This document shows positions 36,125-44,901 of a DNA stretch of 52,966 nt, piece by piece. The position numbers and the translations under genes are program-made. The stretch covers positions 16,419 to 69,384 of the forward strand of contig NZ_ML703281.1 in NCBI RefSeq assembly GCF_008520305.1, given 5' to 3'. The notes beneath the pieces were generated by a model, which was not told the origin of the DNA, did no database searches, and saw only the letters and a program-made list of their open reading frames with translations. This DNA comes from Mesorhizobium sp. SARCC-RB16n (GTDB lineage Bacteria; Pseudomonadota; Alphaproteobacteria; Rhizobiales; Rhizobiaceae). Numbering within the stretch: position 1 is the first letter of the stretch; every line of letters starts with the position of its first letter.

Positions 36125-36604
36125 ATGCCCCTGAAAGCCGACCTCGACGCCATCGACTGGAAGATCCTGCGTGAGCTTCAGTCGGACGGGCGCATGACCA
36201 ATGTCGAGCTCTCGAACCGCGTCGGCATTTCGGCACCGCCCTGCCTGCGCCGGGTCAAGCGGCTGGAGGAAGCCGGCATCATCCGTGGCTACCGCGCGTT
36301 GCTCAATGCGCCTGCGCTCGGCCTCGATGTCGTTGCCTTTTGCCTGGTCGGGCTGCATCACCAGGCCGATGCCGAACTGCGCATCTTCGCCGAGCGCACG
36401 CGCGGCTGGCCGATCGTGCGCGATGCCTGGATGGTGTCGGGCGAGTCCGATTTCCTGCTGCATTGCGTGGCAAGCGACCTCGGCAGCTTCCAGACCTTCG
36501 TCATCGAGGAACTGACCTCGACGCCGAATGTCGACACCGTGCGCACCGCGCTCACCATTCGCCGCGTCAAGGATGAGGGTCTGGTGTCTTTCGAGCGCCC
36601 CTGA
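36125..36604 (+). CDS. Lrp/AsnC-family transcriptional regulator
   Basis: A 159-residue feast/famine regulator. N-terminal HTH: LDAIDWKILRELQSDGRMTN, NRVGISAPPCLRRVKRLEEA, GIIRGYRALLNAPALG; C-terminal RAM (ligand) domain with the AWMVSGESDFLLHCVASDLG and FVIEELTSTPNVDTVRTALT patterns. The ATG at 36125 is preferred; an upstream in-frame TTG adds only seven residues. It is divergent from trxB, in the conserved lrp-trxB-lsrB order. Likely effector is an amino acid; targets unknown. Confidence 0.93.
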   Translation: MPLKADLDAIDWKILRELQSDGRMTNVELSNRVGISAPPCLRRVKRLEEAGIIRGYRALLNAPALGLDVVAFCLVGLHHQADAELRIFAERTRGWPIVRDAWMVSGESDFLLHCVASDLGSFQTFVIEELTSTPNVDTVRTALTIRRVKDEGLVSFERP

Positions 36605-36744
36605 GTCTGGGCGAGCGCACTTGCGCCGACGAATTCCTGATCTTCGCCACACCGGCGCCGCGTTGGTATTCGAAAGACGCTGATATACAAGGCTGAACGG
36701 CTCTGCCGGACTTAACTGCTTGACTGGGCGCTTGACTGGTTTCT

Positions 36745-36800
36745 CAAGCAATTCCAGGAAAAATGTGTAACGGTTTTCGCCCGGAATTGCTTGGGAACAA
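36745..36800. repeat. Repeat family R4 copy
   Basis: CAAGCAATTCCAGGAAAAAT, then AACGGTTTTCGCCCGGAATT and GCTTGGGAACAA. The ends CAAGCAATTCC / GGAATTGCTTG are a perfect 11-bp inverted repeat. It lies between the Lrp gene and the glycosyltransferase gene. No other feature is seen in that 246-base gap. Confidence 0.7.
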
Positions 36801-36850
36801 ATGGCGCGAGCAGCGTGAATTCCGGGAGAATCCGCCATGGGAAGGGGACC

Positions 36851-37645
36851 ATGACCCGTTTTGCAAGCCCGGTCTCGGCGCTCATCATCTGCGTGAACGA
36901 GGCCGATATGATCGGCCCGTGCCTGGAAAGCATCGATTTCTGCGCCGAGATCATCATCGTCGATTCCGGTTCGACGGACGGCACCGTCGAATGCGTGAAA
37001 AGCTATATCGCCAAGGGCTATCCGATAACGCTGCTGCACAATGACTGGCCAGGCTTCCCACGCCAGCGGCAATTCGCCCTCGACCACGCCAACCAGCCCT
37101 GGTGCCTTTCGATCGACCCGGACGAGCGCGTCGACGACCGGTTGCGGCAGTCGATCATGGCCATCACCCAGGCTACCGGCGGCAAGGCCAGCGGATGGTA
37201 TATACGCCGCCGCGACTGGCTGAAGGGCTACGGCTATGCCCACCGCTGGGTGCTGCACAACAGGCTGCTCAGGCTTTTCCGCAGGGAAGGCGCCACCATG
37301 GATCTCACCGCGCGGGTGCATGAATCCGTTCGCGTGCCGGGCGAGACCGACACGATCGAGGAGGGTGTCTTGCTGCATCGCCGCGAAATATCGGTCGAGG
37401 AGGATCTTGCCCGGGCCAACGCCTATTCCAGCCTCAAGGCCGTGACGCTGGTCGAGAAGGGCAAGCAGCCCGGCCTGGTGCGGCTGGTGCTGTCGCCGTT
37501 CGGCAATTTCCTCAAATTCTACCTGGCCAAGCGTTACTTCCTGTGCGGCCGGCACGGCTTCGTCTACTCGATGTCGGTGATGATCTATTCCTTCGCCACC
37601 GAGGCCAAGCTCTACGAAGCCTCGCAGCGCGACGACCAGGCGTAG
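36851..37645 (+). CDS. Family 2 glycosyltransferase (WaaE-like)
   Basis: A 264-residue GT-A fold transferase. N-terminal VSALIICVNEADMIGPCLES, the VDSGSTDGTVECVK sugar-nucleotide site, and SIDPDERVDD as the DxD-type metal site. The order of motifs matches LPS inner-core beta-1,4-glucosyltransferases of the WaaE/KdtX type, which add glucose to heptose I. This fits its place beside the heptose genes. The donor is not proven. The start ATG has GGAAGGGGAC upstream. It converges with gmhB, with only four bases between the stops. Confidence 0.88.
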   Translation: MTRFASPVSALIICVNEADMIGPCLESIDFCAEIIIVDSGSTDGTVECVKSYIAKGYPITLLHNDWPGFPRQRQFALDHANQPWCLSIDPDERVDDRLRQSIMAITQATGGKASGWYIRRRDWLKGYGYAHRWVLHNRLLRLFRREGATMDLTARVHESVRVPGETDTIEEGVLLHRREISVEEDLARANAYSSLKAVTLVEKGKQPGLVRLVLSPFGNFLKFYLAKRYFLCGRHGFVYSMSVMIYSFATEAKLYEASQRDDQA

Positions 37646-37649
37646 GCCA

Positions 37650-38303
37650 TCAGGCGCCGCGTTCCCGGCCGAGCGTCTCGATAGCGGCGAGCAGGCCGCC
37701 GACGTCGTGGTCGTCATGCAAGCGCCTGATGGCGAAGCGGGGCTGAACCGCCGCCTCGCCGTCCACCAGCCAGCCTTGCGACAGTCCGGCGCGCTGTCCC
37801 GCCTGCATGTCGGCCAGCTTGTCGCCGACGATCAGGGAGCGCTGAAGATCGAGATCAAGGCGCCTGCCCCCCTCGGTCAGCATGCCCGGATTGGGCTTGC
37901 GCATCGGATGATCCGCAACAGCGAGAGGCCCAACGCCAGCTTCGTGATAGGCGCAGGCCAGCACCATGTCGACGAACACACCCTGCCCGTCCAGCAACTC
38001 GAGCACGCGGGCATTCACCTTGGCGAAAACGTCCCAGCCGAAATAGCCGCGTGCGATGCCGGACTGGTTGGTGACCACGACGACCGGGATTCCCGCCCGG
38101 TTGGCGGCGGCGATCACCGGCAGCATCTGCGGCCTGAGCTCGATCTCGGCCGGATCGCTGGGATAGTCGGTATCGACATTGACGGTGCCGTCGCGGTCCA
38201 GGAACAGCGCCGGTGAGCGCGGGGGAAAGACCCTGCCGCCGGTCTGTTCCACCCACAGGCCCGGTTCGCTCAGCGGGTGCGGCGTCCCGATCCTGTCAGC
38301 CAT
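37650..38303 (-). CDS. gmhB: D-glycero-beta-D-manno-heptose-1,7-bisphosphate 7-phosphatase
   Basis: Removes the 7-phosphate in the third step of ADP-heptose synthesis. HAD-IIIA motifs: ALFLDRDGTVNVDTDYPSDP (nucleophile Asp), VVVVTNQSGIARGYFG, RKPNPGMLTEG (Lys) and SLIVGDKLADMQAG (Asp). E. coli GmhB has a zinc site CxH...CxC before the KPxPGM loop; here the region reads CAYHEAG...ADHPMRKPNPG, so the second cysteine pair is absent. Start at 38303 overlaps the end of gmhA by 8 bases, as part of the hldE-gmhA-gmhB operon. Confidence 0.9.
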   Translation of the reverse strand: MADRIGTPHPLSEPGLWVEQTGGRVFPPRSPALFLDRDGTVNVDTDYPSDPAEIELRPQMLPVIAAANRAGIPVVVVTNQSGIARGYFGWDVFAKVNARVLELLDGQGVFVDMVLACAYHEAGVGPLAVADHPMRKPNPGMLTEGGRRLDLDLQRSLIVGDKLADMQAGQRAGLSQGWLVDGEAAVQPRFAIRRLHDDHDVGGLLAAIETLGRERGA

Positions 38304-38868
38304 TCGACAGGCGCGCTTCCACCACCTCGCACAAATAGTGGTAGAGGCACAAATGGCCCTGCTGGATGATCGGCGTCGAGGTCGAGGGTACGTTGAGCAG
38401 GATGTCGGTGAGCGGCTTCAGCTTGCCGCCGGTATCGCCGGTCAGGCTGATCACCGTCATGTCCATCATGCGCGCCTGTTCGGCAGCGGCGAGAATGCTC
38501 GGCGAATTGCCGCTGGTCGAGATCGCCAAAAGCACGCCGCCTGCAGCGCCATGCGCTTCGACCTGGCGCGAAAACACCGTGTCGAAACCATAATCATTGC
38601 CCCAGGCGGTCAGCATCCCGGCGTTGGCCGGCAGCGCAATCACATTGTAGGCCTTGCGCTCCTTGAGGAAGCGGCCGACCAGTTCGGTGGCGATATGGAT
38701 GGCGTCGCTGGCCGAGCCGCCATTGCCGCAGACCAGCAAGGCCTTTCCAGAGGAAAGCGCCGACACGACAGCACTCACCGCACGTTCCATCTCGCTGGTC
38801 AGATCTCGCTCGACCGTGGCAGTGATGGCGGCCGCGGAGCGGACCAGATAGTCGTTCAGTTCAGACAT
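38296..38868 (-). CDS. gmhA: Sedoheptulose-7-phosphate isomerase
   Basis: First committed step of heptose synthesis: converts sedoheptulose 7-phosphate to D-glycero-D-manno-heptose 7-phosphate. A 190-residue SIS-domain protein with LLVCGNGGSASDAIHIATEL (phosphate-binding), the conserved GNDYGFDTVFSRQ, LAISTSGNSPSILAA, and the C-terminal HLCLYHYLCEVVEARL. The start ATG at 38868 lies 8 bases beyond the hldE stop; operon with hldE and gmhB. Confidence 0.94.
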   Translation of the reverse strand: MSELNDYLVRSAAAITATVERDLTSEMERAVSAVVSALSSGKALLVCGNGGSASDAIHIATELVGRFLKERKAYNVIALPANAGMLTAWGNDYGFDTVFSRQVEAHGAAGGVLLAISTSGNSPSILAAAEQARMMDMTVISLTGDTGGKLKPLTDILLNVPSTSTPIIQQGHLCLYHYLCEVVEARLSNG

Positions 38869-38875
38869 GAAACCC

Positions 38876-40381
38876 TCAATTGGTGCTGCCGCCCGCGCGC
38901 ATTTTGCCGATCGTGCCGGTGGTGCTCTTGCCGGCGACGAGATCGACCAGCACGACGCGCCCGCCCGCCTTCTGCACCACATCGGCGCCGACCACGGTGT
39001 TGATCGTGTAGTCGGCGCCCTTGACCAGTATGTCGGGCAGAAGCGCTTCGATTAGCGCCAGCGGCGTATCCTCCTCGAACACCACCACGGCATCGACCGA
39101 GGCGAGCGCGGCGAGCACGCAGGCGCGGTCATGCTGGTCGTTGACCGGGCGGCCCGGCCCTTTCAGTCGGCGCACGGAGGCATCGCTGTTGAGCCCGAGC
39201 ACCAGCCGGTCGCACTGGCTGCGCGCCGCGTGCAGCAGGCTGACATGGCCGGCATGCAGGATGTCGAAGCAGCCATTGGTGAAGCCGACGCTCAGGCCCT
39301 CCGCCTTCCATGCCGCCACCATGCGCGCGGCCGAGGTAGCGTCCAGGATGGCATCCTTGTGCGCGGTCGGACCATGCGAGCGAAACAGCGCCCCGATGAG
39401 TTCCTCGACGCTCAGCCGCGCGGTGCCGCGTTTTCCCACCACGACGCCGCCGGCGGCGTTGGCGATCGAAGCCGCTGCGACAGGATCGGCGCCGGCGGCA
39501 AGCGCCAGCGCGAAGGTCGCGATCACCGTATCGCCGGCGCCCGAGACGTCGAACACCTCGCGCGCCTGGGTGGCGATGTGGCGTGCCTCGTCTGGGCCGA
39601 CCACGCTCATGCCTTTTTCGCTGCGGGTGGCGACGACGAAGTCGAAGCCGTGCGCCGAAATCAGCTCGCGTGCCGCCGCAACGATCTCGTCATCGGCGAA
39701 CACCGCATGGCCGACGGCCTCGCCAAGCTCCTTGCGGTTGGGCGTGACGGCAGTCGCGCCGGCATAGCGCGCATAGTCGCGGCCCTTCGGGTCGACCAGC
39801 ACCGGCTTGCCCGCCTCGCGGCAGATGGCGATCAGTTCGGCGGCGACGCCGTCCAGCAATATGCCCTTGCCGTAATCGGACAGGATGACGATGTCCGCCT
39901 GTTGCAATGCGTCCCGGAAACAGCGGATCAGCTCAGCCCGCTCCGCCTCGCCAAGCGGCTTGATCTCTTCCTCGTCGAAACGCAGCACCTGCTGGTTGAG
40001 CGCGCTGAAGCGGCTCTTCGACGAGGTCATGCGGCCGTGCTGCTGCACAAGCCCCGCCGTGTCGGCGCCAAGCTCGCCCAGCATCCGCGCCAGGCTGTCG
40101 CCAGCGGGATCAGTGCCCATCACCGAGACCGGAATGGCGCGCGCGCCAAGCGAGACGATGTTGGCCACGACGTTGCCGGCGCCACCCATAGCCGAGCTTT
40201 CGCCACGCCCATGCAGAACCGGGATCGGCGCTTCCGGTGAAATCCGCTCGATGACGCCGTTGACGAAACGGTCGAGGATGAGGTCGCCAACCACCAGCAC
40301 AACGATGTCGCCGAAGCGCGCGATGGCGCGGTGCAGGGGCTCGGGAGAAGGCGGATTGTGCTTGATCATGTCATCTGCCAC
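38876..40381 (-). CDS. hldE: Bifunctional heptose 7-phosphate kinase / heptose 1-phosphate adenyltransferase
   Basis: A two-domain cytoplasmic enzyme of 501 residues. N-terminal ribokinase-type kinase (residues 20-330) with GGAGNVVANIVSLGA and DVSGAGDTVIATFALAL; C-terminal nucleotidyltransferase (from about 345) with GFTNGCFDILHAGHVSLLHA, giving the HxGH motif. It makes the 1,7-bisphosphate and later joins the sugar 1-phosphate to AMP. A second ATG (MIKHNP) four residues downstream is an alternative start. It is the first gene of the minus-strand operon hldE-gmhA-gmhB. Confidence 0.96.
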   Translation of the reverse strand: MADDMIKHNPPSPEPLHRAIARFGDIVVLVVGDLILDRFVNGVIERISPEAPIPVLHGRGESSAMGGAGNVVANIVSLGARAIPVSVMGTDPAGDSLARMLGELGADTAGLVQQHGRMTSSKSRFSALNQQVLRFDEEEIKPLGEAERAELIRCFRDALQQADIVILSDYGKGILLDGVAAELIAICREAGKPVLVDPKGRDYARYAGATAVTPNRKELGEAVGHAVFADDEIVAAARELISAHGFDFVVATRSEKGMSVVGPDEARHIATQAREVFDVSGAGDTVIATFALALAAGADPVAAASIANAAGGVVVGKRGTARLSVEELIGALFRSHGPTAHKDAILDATSAARMVAAWKAEGLSVGFTNGCFDILHAGHVSLLHAARSQCDRLVLGLNSDASVRRLKGPGRPVNDQHDRACVLAALASVDAVVVFEEDTPLALIEALLPDILVKGADYTINTVVGADVVQKAGGRVVLVDLVAGKSTTGTIGKMRAGGSTN

Positions 40382-40505
40382 GCGCGGGAAACGTCGATCT
40401 CAGATAGGTCGAAACACCAAATTTGCGAGGCCGGTCGGTCATGCCTGCCGATATACCGCAATTTGGCACAGCGCAACGTCGGGGGCGGAGGCAAACCCTG
40501 ACGGG

Positions 40506-41138
40506 TTAGGTTTTCTGCAGGGCAACGTGAACGCCGAGCCCGACCAGCACCGCGCCGCCGGCCCGCTGCATCAGGCGCTGCGCCCGGCTCGAACGCCGTA
40601 GCCGGCCGATCACGAGGCCGGCCAGGAACACGCAAGCGATGTCGGCGGAAGAGAACATCAGGTTGACTGTCGTGCCCAGCACCACGAATTGCAGCCAGAC
40701 CGGCAAGGCGGCCGAAGCATCGATGAACTGCGGCAGGAACGCCATGAAGAAAATCGCGGTCTTGGGGTTGAGCACCTCGACGGTGATGCTCTCGAAAAAC
40801 GCCCGCCGCGCCGATTTGCGCTCGATCACCGGCAGCGCCACGTCGCCCTCCACGCGCTTGCGAAACAGCGAGACACCGAGCCAGATCAGGTAAAGCGCGC
40901 CGACCAGCTTGACCGCCATGTAGAGCGGCGGCACGGCGTGGAACAACACGGACAGGCCGGCGGCGGCGGCAAAGACATGCACATAGCCGCCGAGATGGAT
41001 GCCGAGTGCCGCCGTCAGCCCCGACCAGCGCCCGCGCGCCATCGTTTGTGCGGCGGCGTAGAGCATGGCAGGGCCTGGAATGTAAGCGAAGATCGCCGTG
41101 GTGGCGAAAAACGCGATGAGCAGTTCGGTCGACGGCAT
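40506..41138 (-). CDS. LysE-family exporter
   Basis: A 210-residue inner-membrane protein of the LysE/RhtB family: TELLIAFFATTAIFAYIPGP with the PGP end of helix 1, MLYAAAQTMARGRWSGLTAALG, the helix-3 LVGALYLIWLGVSLFRKR and EVLNPKTAIFFMAFLPQFID. The last residues hold a basic cytoplasmic segment (GRLRRSSRAQRLMQRAGG). The start ATG has GAGGGAC upstream. It is monocistronic and unrelated to LPS synthesis. Located between hldE and the toxin-antitoxin pair. Substrate unknown. Confidence 0.9.
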   Translation of the reverse strand: MPSTELLIAFFATTAIFAYIPGPAMLYAAAQTMARGRWSGLTAALGIHLGGYVHVFAAAAGLSVLFHAVPPLYMAVKLVGALYLIWLGVSLFRKRVEGDVALPVIERKSARRAFFESITVEVLNPKTAIFFMAFLPQFIDASAALPVWLQFVVLGTTVNLMFSSADIACVFLAGLVIGRLRRSSRAQRLMQRAGGAVLVGLGVHVALQKT

Positions 41139-41180
41139 TTCTTGTCCCTCATGATCCCGCGCTGCCCACATACAGGTCGT

Positions 41181-41594
41181 TCAGTCAACCCGTGGGATGG
41201 CTTTGGATTGGCCTGTGCGAACCGCCGCAATGAAAGCCGACATGACTTTCTTGTGGAATGACGGGCTGAAGGCACCGATGCGTGCACCCGGTTCGAAATA
41301 GGCCGACGATTCCAGGATATCGTGGTTGTACTCGTCGACTATGACCCAAAGGGGGATAGGGTCAAGGCTGGCGCGGCGGCGTTCAATTTCCGGAACGCCA
41401 ACGGCTACGCGATCACGGCCCGGCTGCGTGGAGGTGATCGCAAGGATGAAAAGGTTCGTGCCTCCGGCTTTTCCGGGAACGACGGCGACGAAAGCGACAG
41501 GCCTCATCTTGCGGCCTTCGGTCTCGCCGTCTCCATGTTGGCGATGCCATAGATATGGATATCGCCAGACGTCCGCGCCGACAGGTTTAATCAC
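41181..41594 (-). CDS. Toxin-like partner of the Phd-type antitoxin (PemK/MazF-like?)
   Basis: A 137-residue protein starting at GTG, overlapping the antitoxin stop by 8 bases (GTGATTAA). The order of motifs (GADVWRYPYLWHR, GRKMRPVAFVAVVPG, NLFILAITSTQPGRDR, LWVIVDEYN) recalls the MazF/PemK small beta-barrel, which cleaves RNA, but the match is loose and the C-terminal half (ESSAYFEPGARIGAFSPSFH) is not typical. I call it a toxin only because it is coupled to the antitoxin. It ends 42 bases upstream of the LysE start on the same strand. Confidence 0.6.
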   Translation of the reverse strand: MIKPVGADVWRYPYLWHRQHGDGETEGRKMRPVAFVAVVPGKAGGTNLFILAITSTQPGRDRVAVGVPEIERRRASLDPIPLWVIVDEYNHDILESSAYFEPGARIGAFSPSFHKKVMSAFIAAVRTGQSKAIPRVD

Positions 41595-41823
41595 GGTCCA
41601 ATTCCGCAGCGTACTCCTCCAGCATCTCGACATGTTCTAGCGGTGCATTCTCCGCCGCGTAGGCGCGACGGCTATCGTTGCCGAAGCGCGCTTCGTAGGT
41701 CTCGATGCTCATCAGGACGTATCTCGGCTTGTTGTGACGAGTGATGGAGACCGGCTGCTGGCTGGCAGCCGCGAGCACGTCACCGAGATTCTGTTTCAGA
41801 TCAGTCGATGGATAGTGTTTCAT
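41587..41823 (-). CDS. Phd/YefM-type antitoxin
   Basis: A 78-residue protein beginning MKHYPSTDLKQNLGDVLAAA, then QQPVSITRHNKPRYVLMSIE: the Phd/YefM DNA-binding fold (Asp-Leu-Lys-X-N near residue 10, then a beta-hairpin). The C-terminal AENAPLEHVEMLEEYAAELD is the likely toxin-binding tail. It has the strong ribosome site AAGGAGTG and a well-defined promoter at 41843-41871. Probably represses its own operon with the toxin as co-repressor. Confidence 0.8.
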   Translation of the reverse strand: MKHYPSTDLKQNLGDVLAAASQQPVSITRHNKPRYVLMSIETYEARFGNDSRRAYAAENAPLEHVEMLEEYAAELDRD

Positions 41824-41842
41824 TGGACACTCCTTTTTGCCC

Positions 41843-41871
41843 ATAATAGACAAAATGGACAAAACAGACAA
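41843..41871 (-). promoter_or_regulatory. Promoter and operator of the antitoxin operon
   Basis: On the minus strand a -35 box TTGTCT (41866-41871) and a -10 box TATTAT (41843-41848) are exactly 17 bases apart. The repeat TTTTGTC / GACAAAA occurs at 41849, 41858 and 41867 (the last partial), spaced 9 bases, so three half-sites cover the spacer and -35. This gives a site where antitoxin binding blocks RNA polymerase. The start of transcription is expected near 41836, leaving a very short leader. Confidence 0.65.
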
Positions 41872-41966
41872 GCTTGAAGGGGTGAGACGGGGCGACAACC
41901 TGCTTTGTCGACAGCCCGGCCAGCCTCCCTTATAAGGACCGGAATCGCACGCAACCAGAGGCCTTC

Positions 41967-42917
41967 ATGATCATCGTCACGGGCGGCGCCGGCATGATCG
42001 GCTCCAACATCGTCGCCGCGCTCAATGCGGAAGGCCATGACGACATCCTGGTCGTCGACGACCTCACCGATGGCCACAAGATCGCCAATCTGGCCGATTT
42101 GACGGTTGCCGACTATCTCGACAAGGACGATTTCCTGACCCGCCTCGACGCGGGCGGGCTCGGCCGCATCGAGGCCGTCTTCCATCAGGGCGCCTGCTCG
42201 ACCACCACCGAGTGGAACGGCAAGTTCATGATGGAGGTGAACTACGCCTATTCCAAACGGCTGCTGCATGCGTGCCTGGCGCTGCGTGTGCCCTTCCTCT
42301 ACGCCTCCTCGGCGTCAGTTTATGGCGGTGGCTCCGAGTTTCGCGAGGAGCCGGCGCTTGAACGGCCGCTCAACGTCTATGCCTATTCCAAGAAGCTGTT
42401 CGATGACTATGTCAGGCGCAATGTCTTCGATACCGATCATTCGCAGGTGGCAGGCTTGCGCTACTTCAACGTCTATGGGCCGCGCGAGGCACACAAGGGC
42501 GCCATGGCCTCTGTCGCTTTCCACCTGTTCAATCAGGTCGAGCAGGGCCAGAACCCGAAACTGTTCGGCGCTTATGACGGCTTCGGACCCGGCGAACAGA
42601 GTCGTGACTTCATCCATGTCGGCGATGTCGCCGACGTCAACCTGTGGCTGTGGAAGCGCGGCGGGAGCGGCATCTTCAACTGCGGCACCGGCCGCGCTCA
42701 GCCCTTTCGCGCCATCGCCGAAACTGTCATCGACACGCTGGGCAAGGGCGAGATCGAATTCATCCCCTTCCCCGATCACCTCAAGGGCAGCTACCAGAGC
42801 TTTACGCAAGCTGATATGTCCCGTTTGCGCGCGGCCGGTTATAACGGTCAATTCCGGAGCGTCGAAACTGGCGTCAGAGACTATGTCGAATGGCTGAAAG
42901 CCCAACGATCCTCGTGA
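41967..42917 (+). CDS. hldD: ADP-L-glycero-D-manno-heptose 6-epimerase
   Basis: Last step of ADP-heptose synthesis: epimerises ADP-D-glycero- to ADP-L-glycero-D-manno-heptose with tightly bound NADP. Short-chain extended SDR fold, 316 residues. [20 protein letters not shown] at the N-terminus, the [20 protein letters not shown] region specific to Hld[13 protein letters not shown] catalytic Tyr/Lys, and [20 protein letters not shown]. The start of waaF lies inside its end (28-base overlap), so translation is coupled. Confidence 0.96.
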   Translation: MIIVTGGAGMIGSNIVAALNAEGHDDILVVDDLTDGHKIANLADLTVADYLDKDDFLTRLDAGGLGRIEAVFHQGACSTTTEWNGKFMMEVNYAYSKRLLHACLALRVPFLYASSASVYGGGSEFREEPALERPLNVYAYSKKLFDDYVRRNVFDTDHSQVAGLRYFNVYGPREAHKGAMASVAFHLFNQVEQGQNPKLFGAYDGFGPGEQSRDFIHVGDVADVNLWLWKRGGSGIFNCGTGRAQPFRAIAETVIDTLGKGEIEFIPFPDHLKGSYQSFTQADMSRLRAAGYNGQFRSVETGVRDYVEWLKAQRSS

Positions 42918-43897
42918 TCGGCCCACGCTGGGTGGGCGATATGGTGATGGCGCAGTGCCTGTTCTCGGCGCTGAAGGAACTCCATCCCAACGCCGCGATC
43001 GACGTGCTGGCGCCGGCCTGGGCGGCACCTCTGGTCAAGCGCATGCCTGAAATCCGCCAGCAGATCGACTTTCCGCTGAAGCCCGGCGCGCTCGAATTCA
43101 GCCATCGCCGCCGCTTCGGCCGCCTGCTGCGCGGCCGCTACGACATGGCCTATGTCCTGCCGGGCAGCTGGAAGTCGGCGCTGATCCCGTTCTTTGCCCG
43201 CATTCCGCGCCGTTTCGGCAATCTGCGCGAAATGCGCTATGGTCTGCTGACTGACATCGTGGCATTGCCCGATGCCGTGAAACGGCGCACCGCGCAGGCT
43301 TATTTCGGCCTCGCCCAAGGCGGCAGTTTCCGCGCCCCACGGCTGACTGTGGACGCGAAAAACCAGGCCATGCTGCTCGACCGTTTCGGCCTGGCGCCGC
43401 AGGAATTCGTGGCGCTGATGCCTGGTGCCGAGTTCGGCCCGGCCAAGCGCTGGCCAAGCGAGAGCTATGCCGGCCTTGCCCGCGACTTCATGGGCAAGGG
43501 GCTGAAGGTCGCGCTGTTCGGTTCGAAGAACGACCGCGACGTGACGGCGGAGATCGCCGCACTGGCCCCCGGCGTCGTCGATCTCGCCGGACAGACACGG
43601 CTGGAGGACGCCATCGACCTGATCGCGGCGGCAAGGCTCGCGATCTCCAACGACAGCGGGCTGATGCATGTCGCGGCCGCCGTCGGGGCGCCGATCGTTG
43701 CCGTCTACGGCTCGACCTCGCCTGAAAATACGCCGCCTTTGGCGGAGCGGCGCGAACTGGTCTGGCTCGGCCTGTCCTGCTCGCCCTGCCACAAGAAGGT
43801 CTGCCCGCTCGGCCACCTCAACTGTCTGAAGACATTGGAAGTCGGGCAGGTCGCCGCGGCGGCCGACCGTCTGCTGGAAGTTCCGGCCGCGGCATGA
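42890..43897 (+). CDS. waaF: LPS heptosyltransferase II
   Basis: A family 9 glycosyltransferase of 335 residues that adds the second heptose of the LPS inner core. N-terminal [40 protein letters not shown] before the donor domain; [20 protein letters not shown] with the conserved DSGxMH motif; C-terminal [18 protein letters not shown], a cysteine-rich motif common in heptosyltransferase II. The ATG lies inside hldD. The order hldD-waaF-waaC matches the enteric rfa arrangement. Acts on the cytoplasmic face of the inner membrane. Confidence 0.94.
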   Translation: MAESPTILVIGPRWVGDMVMAQCLFSALKELHPNAAIDVLAPAWAAPLVKRMPEIRQQIDFPLKPGALEFSHRRRFGRLLRGRYDMAYVLPGSWKSALIPFFARIPRRFGNLREMRYGLLTDIVALPDAVKRRTAQAYFGLAQGGSFRAPRLTVDAKNQAMLLDRFGLAPQEFVALMPGAEFGPAKRWPSESYAGLARDFMGKGLKVALFGSKNDRDVTAEIAALAPGVVDLAGQTRLEDAIDLIAAARLAISNDSGLMHVAAAVGAPIVAVYGSTSPENTPPLAERRELVWLGLSCSPCHKKVCPLGHLNCLKTLEVGQVAAAADRLLEVPAAA

Positions 43898-44874
43898 AGG
43901 TGCTGATAGTCAAGACCTCGTCGATGGGCGATGTCATACACACCTTTCCTGCACTCGAGGATGCCTGCCGCGCACGGCCGGATATCGCTTTCGACTGGTG
44001 CGTGGAGGAGGCGTTTGCCGGCATCGTCGCGCTGCATCCGGCGATCGGTACCATCCACACGGTGGCGATAAGGCGCTGGCGAAAGAACCTTTTCGACACG
44101 AAGACCTGGCGCGAGGCGGCGGCCTTGCGCCGTGCTTTGCGCGCCTGCCGCTACGATCTCGTCATAGATGCGCAAGGCCTGCTGAAATCAGCCCTGGTGG
44201 CACGGCAGGCGCGCGCACCGATTGCCGGCTTCAACCGATCGGGTGCGCGCGAGCCCTCGGCAACGCTGTTCTACGACATCACCTACGCCGTGCCGCGCCA
44301 CCTGCACGCCATCGAGCGGACACGGCGGCTGTTCGGACTTGCTCTCGGCTATCGGCCCGATCTTTCGACGCTCGACTCCGGCATCGTCGCACCGACGGGC
44401 ACGATCGCCGGCATCGACGGCAACACCGCCTTCTTGCTCCACGGCACCAGCCGCGAGGACAAGAAATGGCCGGTCGAGAACTGGATCGGAACCGCCCGCC
44501 TGCTGGCCGAGCGCGGCATGACGCCGGTCACCACCTGGTCTAACGAACTGGAGAAGGCAGTGGCCGAAGCGATCGCCAAGGCGGTTCCCTCAACGGTCGT
44601 GCTGCCCAAATCGCCGCTGGCCGACATCGCCGCCATCCTCGGCCGCTCGACGCTGGTCGTCGGCGCCGATACGGGATTGACCCATCTCGCCAGCGCCTTC
44701 AGCCTGCCGACGGTGGCGGTGTTTTTGGCGACGGAGCCGGGTTTGACCGGGCCGCGTGGGCCTTATGCGTCGACTTTGCTGGCGCCAGCCGGCGGGCGCG
44801 TGATGCCTGCGGAGGTGGTTGCGGAAGCGGAACGACTTTTAGAGCTTAGCCGGGCAAATACCGGGAAAGACTGA
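43894..44874 (+). CDS. waaC: LPS heptosyltransferase I
   Basis: A family 9 glycosyltransferase of 326 residues that adds the first heptose to Kdo. [20 protein letters not shown] is the typical N-terminus; DLVIDAQGLLKSALVARQAR and FNRSGAREPSA mark the acceptor domain, and LVVGADTGLTHLASAFSLPT the donor domain (GxDTGxTHLA). The ATG overlaps the waaF TGA (ATGA), closing a three-gene translationally coupled operon. Confidence 0.95.
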   Translation: MKVLIVKTSSMGDVIHTFPALEDACRARPDIAFDWCVEEAFAGIVALHPAIGTIHTVAIRRWRKNLFDTKTWREAAALRRALRACRYDLVIDAQGLLKSALVARQARAPIAGFNRSGAREPSATLFYDITYAVPRHLHAIERTRRLFGLALGYRPDLSTLDSGIVAPTGTIAGIDGNTAFLLHGTSREDKKWPVENWIGTARLLAERGMTPVTTWSNELEKAVAEAIAKAVPSTVVLPKSPLADIAAILGRSTLVVGADTGLTHLASAFSLPTVAVFLATEPGLTGPRGPYASTLLAPAGGRVMPAEVVAEAERLLELSRANTGKD

Positions 44875-44901
44875 ATTTTCGATCGAACGATTGGCAGGGC
44901 T

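Noticed and set aside
36083-37717. Long minus-strand open frame (544 codons) across the Lrp and glycosyltransferase genes
   Set aside because: It covers two well-supported plus-strand genes and their spacer, and reads as antisense sequence without domains.
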